A DNA stretch of 64,000 nucleotides from Magnolia sinica. Taxonomy: Eukaryota > Streptophyta > Magnoliopsida > Magnoliales > Magnoliaceae. Positions 34,701 through 45,593 of the stretch are shown here, piece after piece. Every line of letters begins with the position of its first letter. The first letter of the stretch is position 1. Location of the stretch: assembly GCF_029962835.1 (NCBI RefSeq), contig NC_080588.1, positions 11,302,001 to 11,366,000 on the forward strand. The letters are read 5' to 3'. The position numbers and the translations under genes were made by a program. The notes below the pieces were generated by a model. That model saw only the letters and a list, made by a program, of their open reading frames with translations. It searched no databases and was not told the origin of the DNA.

Positions 34701-35100
34701 CCTTAACAACCATATCTTCTGCTGGAATCCTTTCTCCTCTCACTCAGGCTCAAAGTTTCCTAAAGGAAATTTTTACTAATGATCTTAAGTCCTTTGCGCA
34801 TTCCAACATCTCGTATGATATTTACCCATTCGTCCATGACCTCAAGGTGGTTGCCAACACTGATGAGACTCTAAAAGATCTTTTACGGGTTCTAACAAGA
34901 CTTCAAAGTCTTGGGACCTCCTTCATAGTCGAATTCGACATTCAAAAATTCACTACTCTAGCATAGGAGAAGGCCACCGTCTATAGAGAGGCTTTCAGTC
35001 TCTCTGATGTCTACGACATTGCTTGAAACTGACCCAGAGGCAAGAGGACGATGTGATTAAGGATAGCACCCTTAAGGAGTTCAAAGAACTGAAACTAACA
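31760..35100 (+). pseudogene. Antisense PMD ORF of element C, C-terminal part
   Basis: Continuation of the ORF broken by E. From 31,790 a frame shows FGLAWFIEEFETTN and then GVEQYYPNLLACQFGLAQSLP, which matches the PMD block ending in V-x-Y-x-P-x-x-V-A-x-Q-F-G-x-x-Q. Then FSALFCEWWANYYNRVV (32,170 onward) and a basic stretch. Further on, low-complexity and Ser/Pro-rich pieces, YEEAHFNRAFKKWKKYMERL, a probable coiled coil near 34,000-34,140 (LKELDMKMTNLTTQITVLEE), and FLKEIFTNDLKSFAHSNISY at about 34,756-34,815. Stops are frequent. Introns cannot be excluded. Confidence 0.55.
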
Positions 35101-35289
35101 TATGCTAGAACTCATATTCGGTCGGGCCCCCCTTCATTTTTTCCTTATATTATTTTTTATGTAATCGTCCATAGACCCTTCTATCTTCCCCTTTTCCATA
35201 TAAATAATAGAAGTTCTTTCACAGTCTTTATCCTAATCGTATTTAATCTTCGGTTTATTGTTAACAGTAGGGATTTTATTAGTATTGTT

Positions 35290-36334
35290 ATTTCTTAGTT
35301 GACCGAATCTTGCACTACTTCCCATGTAGAATGATAAAAACTTTTTAACTTCTCATTAATTAGAGTTTTGACAACTTTTCCTTCTTTGGTACAAAGTATG
35401 TACGATCCTCTTCAGAGAACCTACACCATAGTGAATGGTGCCTCCCAAGTGGGTGACCATTTTTTACCTAAGGCATTCTCTTTTGTCCCTAAAGGTAAAC
35501 AACTTTCCAGAATTTATCTCATTCTTTGAAAGATTTGCCTTTTACTCTTTTGTTACAGGCTGAGGTGACTTTAGCCTTATTAGCCATTATGGAATCCAGA
35601 GCCCTTAATCGTTTCTCATATAATCCTTCCAGATTGACCAGCATAACTTCTGTAAATTTGGCCGTTGTCAAGCCAGTTTGGCATATAACATTTAAGGATG
35701 GCATAATAACCTTTAAAGGTAATACTGCATTATGTCCATAAATGCGTGCAAATGGACTCATTCCAGTACTAGTCTGAGGTAAATTCCTGTAAGTCCAAAG
35801 AGCTTTGGATAGTTTGGTATGCCATTCTCGAGGATTGTTGTCAATCATCTTCCTTAAGTTATTCCTGATTACTTTGTTATTAGCCTCGACCTGGCTGTTA
35901 GCCTACGTGTAGTATAGTGTTGAATGCGATAACTTTCTTTTGTACTGCTCGACCATTACTTTTACCTCATTGGACGAAAATGCCACATCTTGGTCTAAAG
36001 TAATTGATTCAGGAATACCAAATTAGTGGATGATATATATCTCGATGAACTCAATTATTTCATCGTGGACAACTCCCTTCATGGGCAATGTCTCTATCCA
36101 CTTAGTGAAATAATCAGTGGCGACGAAGATGAAACTATCCATTTTATAAAGTTGGATATATTTGATGTATTAAATAAATGACCCATCCTTGAAAAGGCCA
36201 AGGTTTGACAATAGGATGCAATTTGGTCGTGGGTATATGTTGTAATGGGCAATTGTAAATGTACCAAACGTTCCACACTTGTTTGTCAATCATGTGACTA
36301 GTTGTGTCTTGTAGTCGGATGAGTTCTTGGCAAA
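35290..36334 (-). pseudogene. Gypsy integrase of element C, C-terminal portion
   Basis: Minus-strand fragments in more than one frame follow the Tat integrase order: LHPIVKPWPFQGWVIYLIHQ (36,170-36,235, around the first catalytic Asp, here not preserved), then NPREWHTKLSKALWTYRNLP with GMSPFARIYGHNAVLP (35,740-35,840), then KGKSFKE, KKWSPTWEAPFTMV and GSYILCTKEGK toward 35,350. Many stops. It is contiguous with 44,706-45,059 once element B is removed. Confidence 0.82.
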
Positions 36335-36871
36335 TGAAGACTGGCGATGCAACTGGATCAGAAGTATCGAAGCTATATTGAAGACAAATGACTGCTTCTA
36401 TGATCTTAACCTTATAAATAGATGATCCCAACTCAAATAGGAAAACCTACTTAGGTCATCTATTCAAAGCTAATTCCAAGATTATAGTTTTTATCTTTTA
36501 GTCTTGGCTTTATCAAGTCCCAAGTTGGTGAATGATTTATTGGACAAAATAGAAAAATTTGTCCACTGTCGGTAGGACGAAGGTGCCACCGAATAGCACC
36601 TTCGATACCACCGAAGATACCTTTGGTATTACCGAAGGGGCTCAAAATAGTCCAGCAAGCTTACAACGTTAATTCGGTGTCACTGACTAGATATTTCAGT
36701 GACACTAACTGCCACAGACAAACAAAGTTCGGTGCCACCGAAAGGGACTGTTTTTAGTCAGCAACTTAGGGAATTAAAAAATATTTCGGTACCACTAAAG
36801 CAAGTTCGGTGATACCGAAGTTGGCTTCGGTAGCACCGTAAACTAGCCATTTTCTATCCGTTGGAACTTTG

Positions 36872-36882
36872 TATTTATAAAA
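36872..36882 (+). promoter_or_regulatory. TATA box of the element B 5' LTR
   Basis: TATTTATAAAA directly after the TTCGGT motif cluster. The right LTR has TATCTATAAA at the matching place (43,421-43,430). Confidence 0.5.
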
Positions 36883-37458
36883 GTAGCTTGAAGAAACTTG
36901 CAAAATTAGTGGAGATAGGCACTATAAAGTTTCTAATGTATCCCAAGCTTATCTTTTCCATTTTAGAGTATATCCATATGAGTTTGATGTTCTCTTCATT
37001 GTGATCTTTCACTCCTATGAGCATTCAAAGCTCTTATTAATGAAGAACATGAACTCGTGCCCTCTCTAGAGTATAAAAGTCAAACCAATAGGAAAACCCT
37101 TTGTCTTTTGATACTCTAGAGCATCCATAAGTTGAATCCCTTAGAAAATCCACTTATTATCCTAGATAAGATATTCAACCAACTCTTTTTACCTTGATCA
37201 CCTTTATAGGTACATTTTATCTAAGGTTCTTAATCGTGAAGCCAAAATAAATAGGTAAATCTAAGATACGCGATCAGGGGAGTATCGGGAAGCTGATTTA
37301 AGCATGAGAGTACGAAGATCAAGCATCTTAAGATAAGCTACAAAAGAGAACTTTATCCGACAAGTAAGTATTATAATTAAGAGTTCAAAGTTTAGTCTCT
37401 TTCCTCATGTAGGATTGAGGCTAAGAGTTTGCTATCAACAAACTCGTTTAGATTTCTT

Positions 37459-37618
37459 GTGTGGGACCATGGCCAGTGGGCTTAAACGTAAGTGCCTTGT
37501 GTGGGACTTTGGCCAGTGGGCCTAAATGTAGGTGTTTTGTAAGGGACCTTGGCCGGTGGACCTAAACATAGGTGCTTTGTGTGGAACCTTGGCCGGTGGG
37601 CCTAAATGTGAGTTCTTA
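37459..37618 (+). repeat. 40-bp tandem repeat, four units, in the element B LTR
   Basis: Units start GTGTGGGAC and carry TTGGCCGGTGGGCCTAAACG with point changes. A matching four-unit block lies in the other LTR at about 44,009-44,168, so it predates insertion of this copy. In the transcript it would lie in the leader. Confidence 0.8.
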
Positions 37619-38154
37619 GTGTAGGACCTTTGCTCTTGCGGAGAGCATAAATTGGTGTCCTTAGTGTAGGACTGTAAAGGTTATTGGTGAACCTATTTAA
37701 AACCATTAATAGTGAAATCCGGTGCACTCTGGGATTGAGTGTGGATGTTGGGAGTGGAGTAGGCATGTAGCCGAACTAGTATAAGTGCTTGCATTTGGAA
37801 TTGTCATTTGCGCATCTATTTAATCATGCTTATATATACTTGAACATTTTAACTTCTCATACATAATTGAATGAATGCTATAAATTGATAGGAAACACAT
37901 TCCACACACAAGCTCACAATACTAGACTAGTTTTTATATTCTGCATATCTTTAATAGCCTGTGTGATTGAAACCTCTAACTGGCTTGGAAGCCGTTAGAG
38001 TTATATTTCCTTACTTTAAATCGAATGATTATTTAAGTTAGGCAATCATGACTTTAAATAGGTAAAAATAATTGATAAAGTCCTATTCACCCCTCTCTAG
38101 GACCTTAACTCAGATTCTTTCTTCAGTATCAGTAGTATAAACTGCAATTTCAAT

Positions 38155-38165
38155 TGGTATCAGAG
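38155..38165 (+). promoter_or_regulatory. Primer binding site, initiator Met tRNA (element B)
   Basis: TGGTATCAGAG two bases after the 5' LTR. The twelfth base is A instead of C. This is the standard copia primer site. Confidence 0.9.
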
Positions 38166-38225
38166 AGAGGTTCCTCTGAAAAAGGTTTAACAACCTTGCG
38201 GAAGATCTTGACTGAAGAAAGCATT

Positions 38226-39329
38226 ATGGACAAAGGAGAGGGACCATCCGTCTCATGACTACCCATCTTTAATGGTACAAACTAAGCATATTGGAAGGCC
38301 ATAATGCTATTTTTTCTCTGGGCCGTGGATGATGATGTGTGGCAGATTGTTGAAAATAGATAAAGTGCACGTACAAAACAAATTGTTCTTGAGGATGGTA
38401 CAACAATTACCAAACAAAAACTAAAGGCCAAATGGACCCCGTATGACAAAGAGATGAGTATGTGTGAAGTCAAAGCCATGAATGCAATCTGCTACGGAGT
38501 TTCACAAGAAGTATTTCATTAAATAAGTATGTGTGCAAACTCTAAGGCAGCATGGGAGCTATTGGAAACTACCCATGAAGGAACCAATACGGTAAAAATG
38601 TCAAGGCTTCAACTCCTTACATCTCAATTTGAACAAATAATGATGGAAGAAGATGATACGTTCATGGAGTTTTTCTCAAAACTAAATGGTATATGCAGGA
38701 CTTGGGAGAGAATCCCGGTACCCAAAATATGTAGAAAAATTCTAAGATCCCTACCGAAATGTTTTAACTCCAAGGTCACTACAATAGAAGAGTGTAGGAA
38801 TATAGAAGAAATGAAAGTAGAAGAATTGGTAGGTTCCCTGCAAACCTTTGAATTACATTTCAAACCTTCTACAAAAAAAAAAAATGCACTCAAAATTGCC
38901 AAAGACATGAACATAATAGAGGAAGATGAAAATGAAGATGAAGATGTTGATAAGGAGGTAGCTCTGTTGGCTCAACGGTTCAAAAAATTCTTCAACAAGA
39001 ACCATGGGAGACCATACAATAATAAAGGAGTTCAACTGGACCATAAACGCCAAATAGGTAAAACCTTTAGGAAGTCCAAAGAACTACAATGCTATAATTG
39101 TCAAAAGCATAGACATATATCCATTGAGTGTCCATCCAAGAAATCAAAAGAAATAGTTATGGCAGCAGCATGGGATGACTCAGATGTATCTAATTCTGAA
39201 AACAGTGAATCCAAAAGTGAAGATTACCAAAAGTCACTAAAAATACTTATGGCATCTACAACTACAGTCATTCCTAACATAAAGAAGAAAATAGAAGAAA
39301 AACATTTAAATATGAAGGATGAGAGCTGA
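38226..39329 (+). pseudogene. Copia gag of element B, broken
   Basis: One frame from ATG 38,226 to the stop at 39,327-39,329, with early stops (within the first 100 codons, e.g. in the FNGTN-x-AYWKA motif that opens copia gag) but open from 38,529. It shows SKAAWELLETTHEGTNTVKM, FEQIMMEEDDTFMEFFSKLN, MKVEELVGSLQTFELHF and a complete zinc knuckle CYNCQKHRHISIEC (C-x2-C-x4-H-x4-C). The C-terminus is acidic (DDSDVSNSENSESKSEDY). It is related to, but clearly diverged from, the element A gag. No protease follows. Confidence 0.9.
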
Positions 39330-39862
39330 ATGCGCAATCTATTAGCTCACATCACATCATCCCCTCAAGAATATTGAAAAGCGACCCCAGTGGTCCACGT
39401 GAACTAAATTGTATATCTGAGGATCAGCCCCCTATATAAGCATTAGAGTCTAACCAAAGGATTGAGCCTTATGTCTGGTCTAATTGTTAAATTTGAGGAT
39501 TCTGTGCCTCTAAACATTTTGGGTGATTTCATGCTAATCTTATCATGAACACAATGTCTATATTAGAAAAATCTATTATAGCAATTTCTGAGTTCCAGGG
39601 ATATTTCAGTACCACCGAACCTACCTTCGGCACTACCGAAATCGAGCCGCGTCAGGTTACTTAAATCCCTCACTACCCATTCATGTTTAGATTGTCACTT
39701 TTCTTATTTCTTCCAAAGTTCGATTGAAGGGTTGTACAACAAAAAATCAGTAAAAATTAAGGTATTTCCCAATGCTTTCTCTATACATCTCAAAAATAGG
39801 ATCAACTATCTTAGGTTTGTCTTCTCTTGATAGGTCTTTGTCATTCTACTTCATTCCTCCAA
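39330..39862 (+). other. Element B spacer where pol should be
   Basis: About 530 bp, non-coding, between gag and ORF X. A phrase of the LTR motif type recurs (CAGTACCACCGAACC and TTCGGCACTACCGAAATC at 39,607-39,645). No protease, integrase or RT motif in any frame. Confidence 0.65.
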
Positions 39863-40971
39863 ATGGAGTCATCACCGTCTAGAGAAAACAGATCCAAGAG
39901 GAAGCATGACAGTGAGATTCAACCAGAACTAGGCAAAAACTCTGCGTTCCGAAGCGTGGACAATCTTTTAACCAATCATCTAGACCTTCGTCTTCTTCAA
40001 ACCCTGATTCTACCAGTCCCATTGTAGCTAGAGTTTTGAAGAGAAGGATTGTATATGAAAGAAAAGTAAATGTGAAATGTCTTGAAAATTTTAAAGTTTA
40101 GGAAATTCTTTCACAACAAAGATGGCTGCAAGTTCTGTCATTTGGAGGGCCAGTAAACGAAATCTTAATTCGATCATTCTTGTCTTATTACACTCTATCT
40201 AAGGGTTTCGAAGTTGACTGCAATTGTCGTATAGTCAAAATCACCCCATATCGCATTTCAACCCTTATAGGAATACCATTGAGCTCTAAACAACCCATTG
40301 AACCAAAAAGAGCTGTTTGGACAAAATTTTTGTACAATGGGAAGAATGTCCCTTGGCATCACGAGAACGCACTGTGGGTCACAAATATGTTAAATGATTA
40401 TCGTATACTTCATTTGATTTGCATTTCCAACATCTATCCTAGATACAGAAATCATATTGAGCTTACACCGTTCATGGTGGAAACCCTATATCATATCAGT
40501 AAAGGGGAGCCATTGTGTCTACCTACCTTGATATACAATAAAATATTTTCAAGTTTTGAGTCTAACTTCACAGCAATACCTTTCGATCATTTGCTGTGTA
40601 AGCTGCCCATCAATGTGGATTCAAGGTCCCTGAAGGAGAATCCATATTAGCCCTAGAAATCAATGAGAATAGTATCAAGAAAATGAATCTCTTCTGTGAA
40701 TGAAACTGATGTTCCAATATCGGCAGAAGAAGAGCTTCCGGGGAAGGAAGATTAAATGGTTAAAGAAGGCCTAAATACCCATTCACTAACCTCAGGTCCT
40801 ACAATTTCTACTCCTTAAAAGAATGCTCTCATGCAACTTTTAGAGGATCAATCAAAACTTGGTGAGATGATGAAGTCAATGGAAGAAAAGCTCTACTCAC
40901 TCCAACAGTCAATGAAATAGATTGCGGCACATCTGTCATGCCCTGAAGAAGATACTGATAGATCTTCTTAG
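39863..40971 (+). pseudogene. Accessory ORF X1 of element B
   Basis: Starts MESSPSRENRSKRKH, a basic N-terminus like that of ORF X in element A. After a shift the globular part aligns with it: EILSQQRWLQVLSFGGPVNE against the GILPLLQSVGWDNILHWGGL block, and ISNIYPRYRNHIELTPFMVE with GEPLCLPTLIYNKI against ISNLYPRSSNKIELTAFIV and ICLSFLICHSI. Best open part: 40,180-40,650. The C-terminus holds a probable coiled coil (LLEDQSKLGEMMKSMEEKLY). Stops at 40,648 and 40,918, and at least one frameshift. Function unknown. Confidence 0.65.
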
Positions 40972-41304
40972 ATTAATTGTGTATCAAGATTATTTTTGTT
41001 GTGTGTATCTTTTTATTTTACAACTGGAAACTTATTTTGGTATATTGATGCATTTGCATCAATTATTCATAATTGATTTTCAAAGGAAATTAAAAATCTC
41101 TAGCCCTTTGTTTTATTGATTCATAGTTGGCACTTTATTTTGAAGGTAAGATCATCTAAAGTTGCATATGCATAACTAAATTCTTACTGAAATATTTCAT
41201 CTGCTCTTCTTGGTATACTAAAAAAATATGATACTTCATATGCATACTGTTAAGATTTGTTAACCATTCCATTAATATTTCCAATATATGATTACAACAC
41301 AACA

Positions 41305-42390
41305 ATGGTTAAAGAAAAAGGCAAGGTTCCTGCAAAAGGAGAACACTCCAATAGATCAACTAACATTTGTCACTCTCCTTATTTCAACCCTACTCAAATG
41401 GCTATGTCAAACAAATCAATCTTTGACAGATTGATTAGATCCCTACTCATCGAACCATATGGGATTGATCTCTGCTTAAGATCAATTGGGTAGGACAACC
41501 TACTGTACTTTGGAGGAGAGGTTCAGTATGACCTCATTCATCAATTCCTAAATTCTTGTCATCACACTCATGCTGATTCTCCATCCATCATCATCAACTT
41601 CATGAACCAAATCAAGGAGGTCACTCCTTTGGTGTTGAGTCAACTATTGCACCTTAGAGTTACACAAACTCCCTCAACTTATCATTCTCTTAATCATCTC
41701 GGAGTTTAGGGTGAAATAACTTGAGTACTGTGTAATGGTGCCACAATCCCCCGGAACAAAAGAAACTTCCTCTCATCATTGCATTTGGACTCAACCACCA
41801 AAGTATTACATAACATTTTGAGTACAAATGCATACCCATGTGAAGTCTCTGGAGATATGATCTCTCCATTTGTTCTAAATATCCTGTATGACATCTTTCA
41901 GGGGATTGAAATATGCCTACTAACCCTTATCTTGAAATAATTGATCCCAATTATTAAGGGTGTTCATTGTACTAGCCTTCCCTTTCCAAATGCTATATGC
42001 AAACTCTCAAAATTCCTTGGTCTGCCATCTACGCACGATACGATATATATCCTACCATATGTTTTACAAAGAAAACTCTAATTCAACTAAATGTGTTTGC
42101 AACTACATTTGAGGAGAATCAGGAATGTAGGAGCGGTGAAGAAGCTCAAGACACTCCCATGGCTGGGCTGGGACTTTTGTCGTACCCTAGTGCCTGCACC
42201 AAGTCCATTATCAGTCAGCACTGGGCGTCTTCTTTCCCAAAACGATCCAACTCATTAACTTCTTGAAGTACAGTCAAATATAGAAGCTCGCCTCCGGCAG
42301 TGTGAAAATTGACTCTCCGGAATTGAATTGCGTCTTAACGCTCTTCAACTTACTGGGGAGTACATCACTGAACTACTTCTGATTCTTCAT
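41305..42390 (+). pseudogene. Accessory ORF X2 of element B, divergent second copy
   Basis: Starts MVKEKGKVPAKGEHSNRST, again basic. It then shows IDLCLRSIG and, after a stop at 41,491-41,493, DNLLYFGGEVQYDLIHQFL, which matches the GWDNILHWGG block of element A better than X1 does. Later come ISPFVLNILYDIFQGIEICL, parallel to ELTPFMVETLYHIS in X1, and a C-terminal helix, VQSNIEARLRQCEN. It has several stops and shifts. X1 and X2 differ so much that this is not a recent tandem duplication. The end is approximate. Confidence 0.6.
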
Positions 42391-42860
42391 TTTTATATCC
42401 CTCCGTATGAGGGTGGATCGTCATATGATCTTTACTGTATTATTGCTAAATCATAGTACATTTCTTTTTTGGATATTTATGCCCTTAAGGGAATTGTTAG
42501 TTTTTTGCATGACAGTTTATTCTACCCAATCTTGGGGTAGTAATTTTGATGAGTTTATGATATTATCTTTTCTGCTCATGTTAGATACTCTCTTTATGCC
42601 TATATTTTCTATCTAACATATGATTTTGACTACTTATGATGATATATTTTCTTGTTTGAATGATGATCTTAAAGCTTAAATCATTATATGATCTACCATT
42701 TTTACCATTTGGATTATTATCTTTATGTTATTGGTTTATTGCTTGGTAAATCCTTTGCCAATAACTGACAAAAAGGGGGAGAAGAAACCTGCCCACCAAA
42801 ACAATGTTCGTTTTTGTAGAAATTATTTTTTCCCTTGTAACAGGTTATTCTTGGTAGATA
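42391..42860 (+). other. Element B 3' non-coding stretch
   Basis: AT-rich sequence after ORF X2 with 'aaaaagggggag' at 42,770-42,781, a second purine tract upstream of the one next to the LTR. No coding capacity recognised. Confidence 0.5.
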
Positions 42861-42869
42861 CTAAGGGGG
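42861..42869 (+). promoter_or_regulatory. Polypurine tract (element B)
   Basis: CTAAGGGGG directly before the 3' LTR. The earlier tract AAAAAGGGGGAG (42,770-42,781) might be a second, central-type priming site. Confidence 0.75.
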
Positions 42870-44705
42870 AGCAGACTAGTGACGCAACTGGATCAGAAGC
42901 ATCGAAGCTATATTGAAGACAAAGGACTGCTTCTAAGATCTTAACGTTGCAAATAAATGATCCCAACCCAAATAGAAAAATCTACTTAGGTCATCTATTC
43001 AAAGTCAATTCCAAGTTTATAGTTTTTATCTTTTACTCTTTGCTTTAACAAGTCTTAAGTTGGTAAATGATTTATTGGACAAAACAGGAAAATCTATCTA
43101 TTGTCGGTAGGACGAAGGTGCCATCGAATAGCACATTCGGTACTATCGAAGATACTTTCGGTGTTACCGAAGGGGCTCAAAACACTCCAGCAAGCTTACA
43201 ATGTTAATTCAGTGTCACCGACTGGATATTTCGGTGACACCGACTACCACAGACGAATAAAGTTTGGTGCCACCGAAAGGGACTGTTTTCAGTCAACAAC
43301 TTGGAAAATTAATTCGGTACTACCAAAAGATATTTCGGTATCACTGAAGCAAGTTCGGTGATACCAAAGTTGGCTTCGATAGCACCATAAACTAGCTATT
43401 TTCTATCTGTTGGAACTTTTTATCTATAAAAGCAGCTTGAAGAAACTAACAAAATTAGTGGAGATACACACCATAAAGTCTCTAGTGTATCCCAAGCTTA
43501 TCCTAGCCATTTTAGAGTTTATCCATATGAGTTTTATGTTCTCTTCATTGTGATCTTTCACTCCTATGAGCATTCAAAGCTTTTATTCGCGAAGAACATG
43601 AACTCATGCCTTCTCTAGAGTATAAAAGCCAAACCAATTGGAAAACCCTTTATCTTTTGATACTCTAGAGCTCCCCAAGTTGAATCTTTCAGGAAATCCA
43701 CTCATGATCCTAGATAAGAGATTTAACCAACTCCCATTACCTTGATCACCTTTATAGGTACATCTTATCTAAGGTTCGTGATTGTGAAGCCAAACCAAAT
43801 AGGTAAATCCAAGCTATACAATTAGGGGAGCATCGGGAAGCTAATTTAAGCATGAGAGCATGAAGATCAAGCATCCTAAGATGAGCTACAAAAGAAAACT
43901 CTATCTGACAAGTAAGTGTCATAATTAAGAGTTCAAAGTTTAGTCTATTTCCTCATGTAGGATTGAGGCTAAGAGTTTGCTATCAACAAACTCGGTTAGG
44001 TTCCTTATGTGGGACCTTGGCCGGTGGGCCTAAACGTAGGTGCCTTATATGGGATCTTGGCCGATGAGCCTAAACGTAGGTACCTTGTGTGGGACCTTTG
44101 TTGGTGGATCTAAACGGTAGGTGCTAAGTGTGGGACCTTGGCCGGTGGGCCTAAACGTGGGTTCTTAGTACAGGACATTTGCTCTCGCAGAGTGCATAAA
44201 TTGGTGTCCTTAATGTATGACTGTAAAGGTTATTGGTGAACCTATTTAAAACCATTAATAGTGAAATCCGATGTACTCTGGGATTGAGTGTGGATGTAAG
44301 GAGTGGGGTAAGCACGTAGCCGAACCACTATAAATGCTTGTGTTTGGAATTGTCATTTGTGCATTTGTTTAATTATGCTTATATATACTTGAACGTTTTA
44401 ACTTCTCATATATGATTGAATGAATGATATGAATTGATAGGAAGCACATTCTACACATAAGCTCACAACACTAAGCTAGTTGTTATATTCTGCATATCTT
44501 TAATAGCCTGTGTGATTGGAACCTCTAACTAGCTTGGAAGCCGTTAGAGTTATATTGCCTTACTTGTTTTAAATTGAATGATTATTTAAGTTAGGCAATC
44601 TGGACTTTAAATAAGCAAAAATAATTGATAAAGTCCTATTCACCCCCCTCTGGGACCTTAACTCAGATTCTTTCTTCAATATCAGTGGTATAAACCACAA
44701 TTTTA
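42870..44705 (+). repeat. Element B 3' LTR
   Basis: Partner of 36,335-38,152, co-linear throughout, with many point differences. It carries the TTCGGT motif cluster, TATA box, four 40-bp units and the SIRE-type end. First bases AGCAGACT align with TGAAGACT of the other copy. Confidence 0.9.
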
Positions 44706-45059
44706 GCAATGACTTTGATATGCTTCACATCCCTTATCATATTAGATACAGTCAGTTATCATCTTCAACCAAAAATATCAATAACACTGAAGTGTAAACC
44801 TTATCTTTCTTCTAACTTGGTGCTCTTCACATATTCCTTCATGTATTTCACCCATAGCCAACATGGCCTCTTTTTTTACCTAAGCATCTTAATAGCACAC
44901 CATCGGCCACTCTTTGGTATAGTTTATCTTTGATCATAAGATAAATTGTGGTCGTTCTTCTAATATGCTGACTGGTTTTGGCCGGAGGACACTGAAGATA
45001 GTCCATGATTTGAATCCTCTAATCATCTTCGTCCATCTTGACTTGACAAATTTTCAGAT
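44706..45059 (-). pseudogene. Gypsy integrase of element C, N-terminal portion
   Basis: Minus-strand pieces follow the Tat order between RNase H and the integrase core: WRIQIMDYLQ-like segment, then KDKLYQRVADGVLLRCLG (near 44,880-44,935), which matches the G-x-L-Y-R-R-x-x-D-G-x-L-L-K-C-L block before the integrase zinc finger, then degraded zinc-finger sequence up to the element B insertion. Many stops. Confidence 0.65.
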
Positions 45060-45593
45060 TTGATTTCCTTTTAAAGACCTAAGTTAAAGACCTTCTTTGC
45101 ATAACAACTATTCTTGTGTTGGTCCCTTGGGCAATTTAGAGTTTAGCTGCCAGTTATACCATTTTGTTGGCATCAATGTTATTTTTTCGAGTCCCATGCC
45201 TTAGTTTGACCTCATTGAAATTGTCTATCAATTGTATTGCCAAAGCCTAATATGATAGTAATGAAGTACTAGTGCATTTGAATAAACTCGATACTTGATT
45301 TATCACTAATTGCAAATTACCCATTACTGATATATTTCTGGCACCCAATTCGATTAATATTTTCAAACCAATTATTCAAGCTTCATATTCGACTTGGTTA
45401 TTAGTGCATTCAAACGCTAATTGGAATATAAATTCTTGCTTCTTACTATCTGGAGCAATCAGGATAATTCCTACACATGAGGATTTTTCAGTCCTTAGAA
45501 CTGTCAAATATCAATCTATAGTGAAATAGATGTACCATATATAGGTCCAATAATTTCAGAGGAAGTTGAATTTTACATGTCAAATGGATAGTC
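45060..45593 (-). pseudogene. RNase H of element C, broken
   Basis: The Tat-type extra RNase H. The minus strand reads GIILIAPDSKKQEFIFQLAF then ECTNNQVEYEA and IIGLKILIELGARNISVMG, then NLQLVINQVSSLFKC (about 45,490-45,290), closely following the G-x-x-L-x-S-P...ECTNNEAEYEAL...G-D-S-Q-L-V-x-Q pattern. The catalytic Glu of ECTNNxxEYEA is present; the Asp of GDSQL reads N. Three or more stops. Upstream, at 45,594, the D block cuts it off. Confidence 0.85.

Larger units (their letters stand above)
36335..38152 (+). repeat. Element B 5' LTR
   Basis: Starts TGAAGACTGG and ends GCAATTTCA; co-linear with 42,870-44,705. It holds about ten TTCGGTxxCACCGAA-type motifs (36,570-36,840), a TATA box, a 40-bp unit repeated four times (37,459-37,618), and a terminal part with CCTATTCACCCCTCTCTAGG, a common SIRE-type LTR phrase. 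Confidence 0.9.
36335..44705 (+). mobile_element. Element B: copia-type LTR element with gag but no pol, 8.4 kb
   Basis: LTRs at 36,335-38,152 and 42,870-44,705, an iMet primer site, a polypurine tract and the flanks GCAAA (36,330-36,334) and GCAAT (44,706-44,710), a 5-bp target duplication with one change. Inside are a broken gag (38,226-39,329) and two copies of accessory ORF X (39,863-40,971 and 41,305 to about 42,390). Protease, integrase, RT and RNase H are absent. The layout fits a terminal-repeat-with-gag (TR-GAG) element dependent on an autonomous partner. It sits in the integrase of C. Confidence 0.9.

Noticed and set aside
36144..36431. Single 95-codon minus ORF as one protein
   Set aside because: It crosses the element B insertion border at 36,334/36,335; only the part left of the border is integrase.
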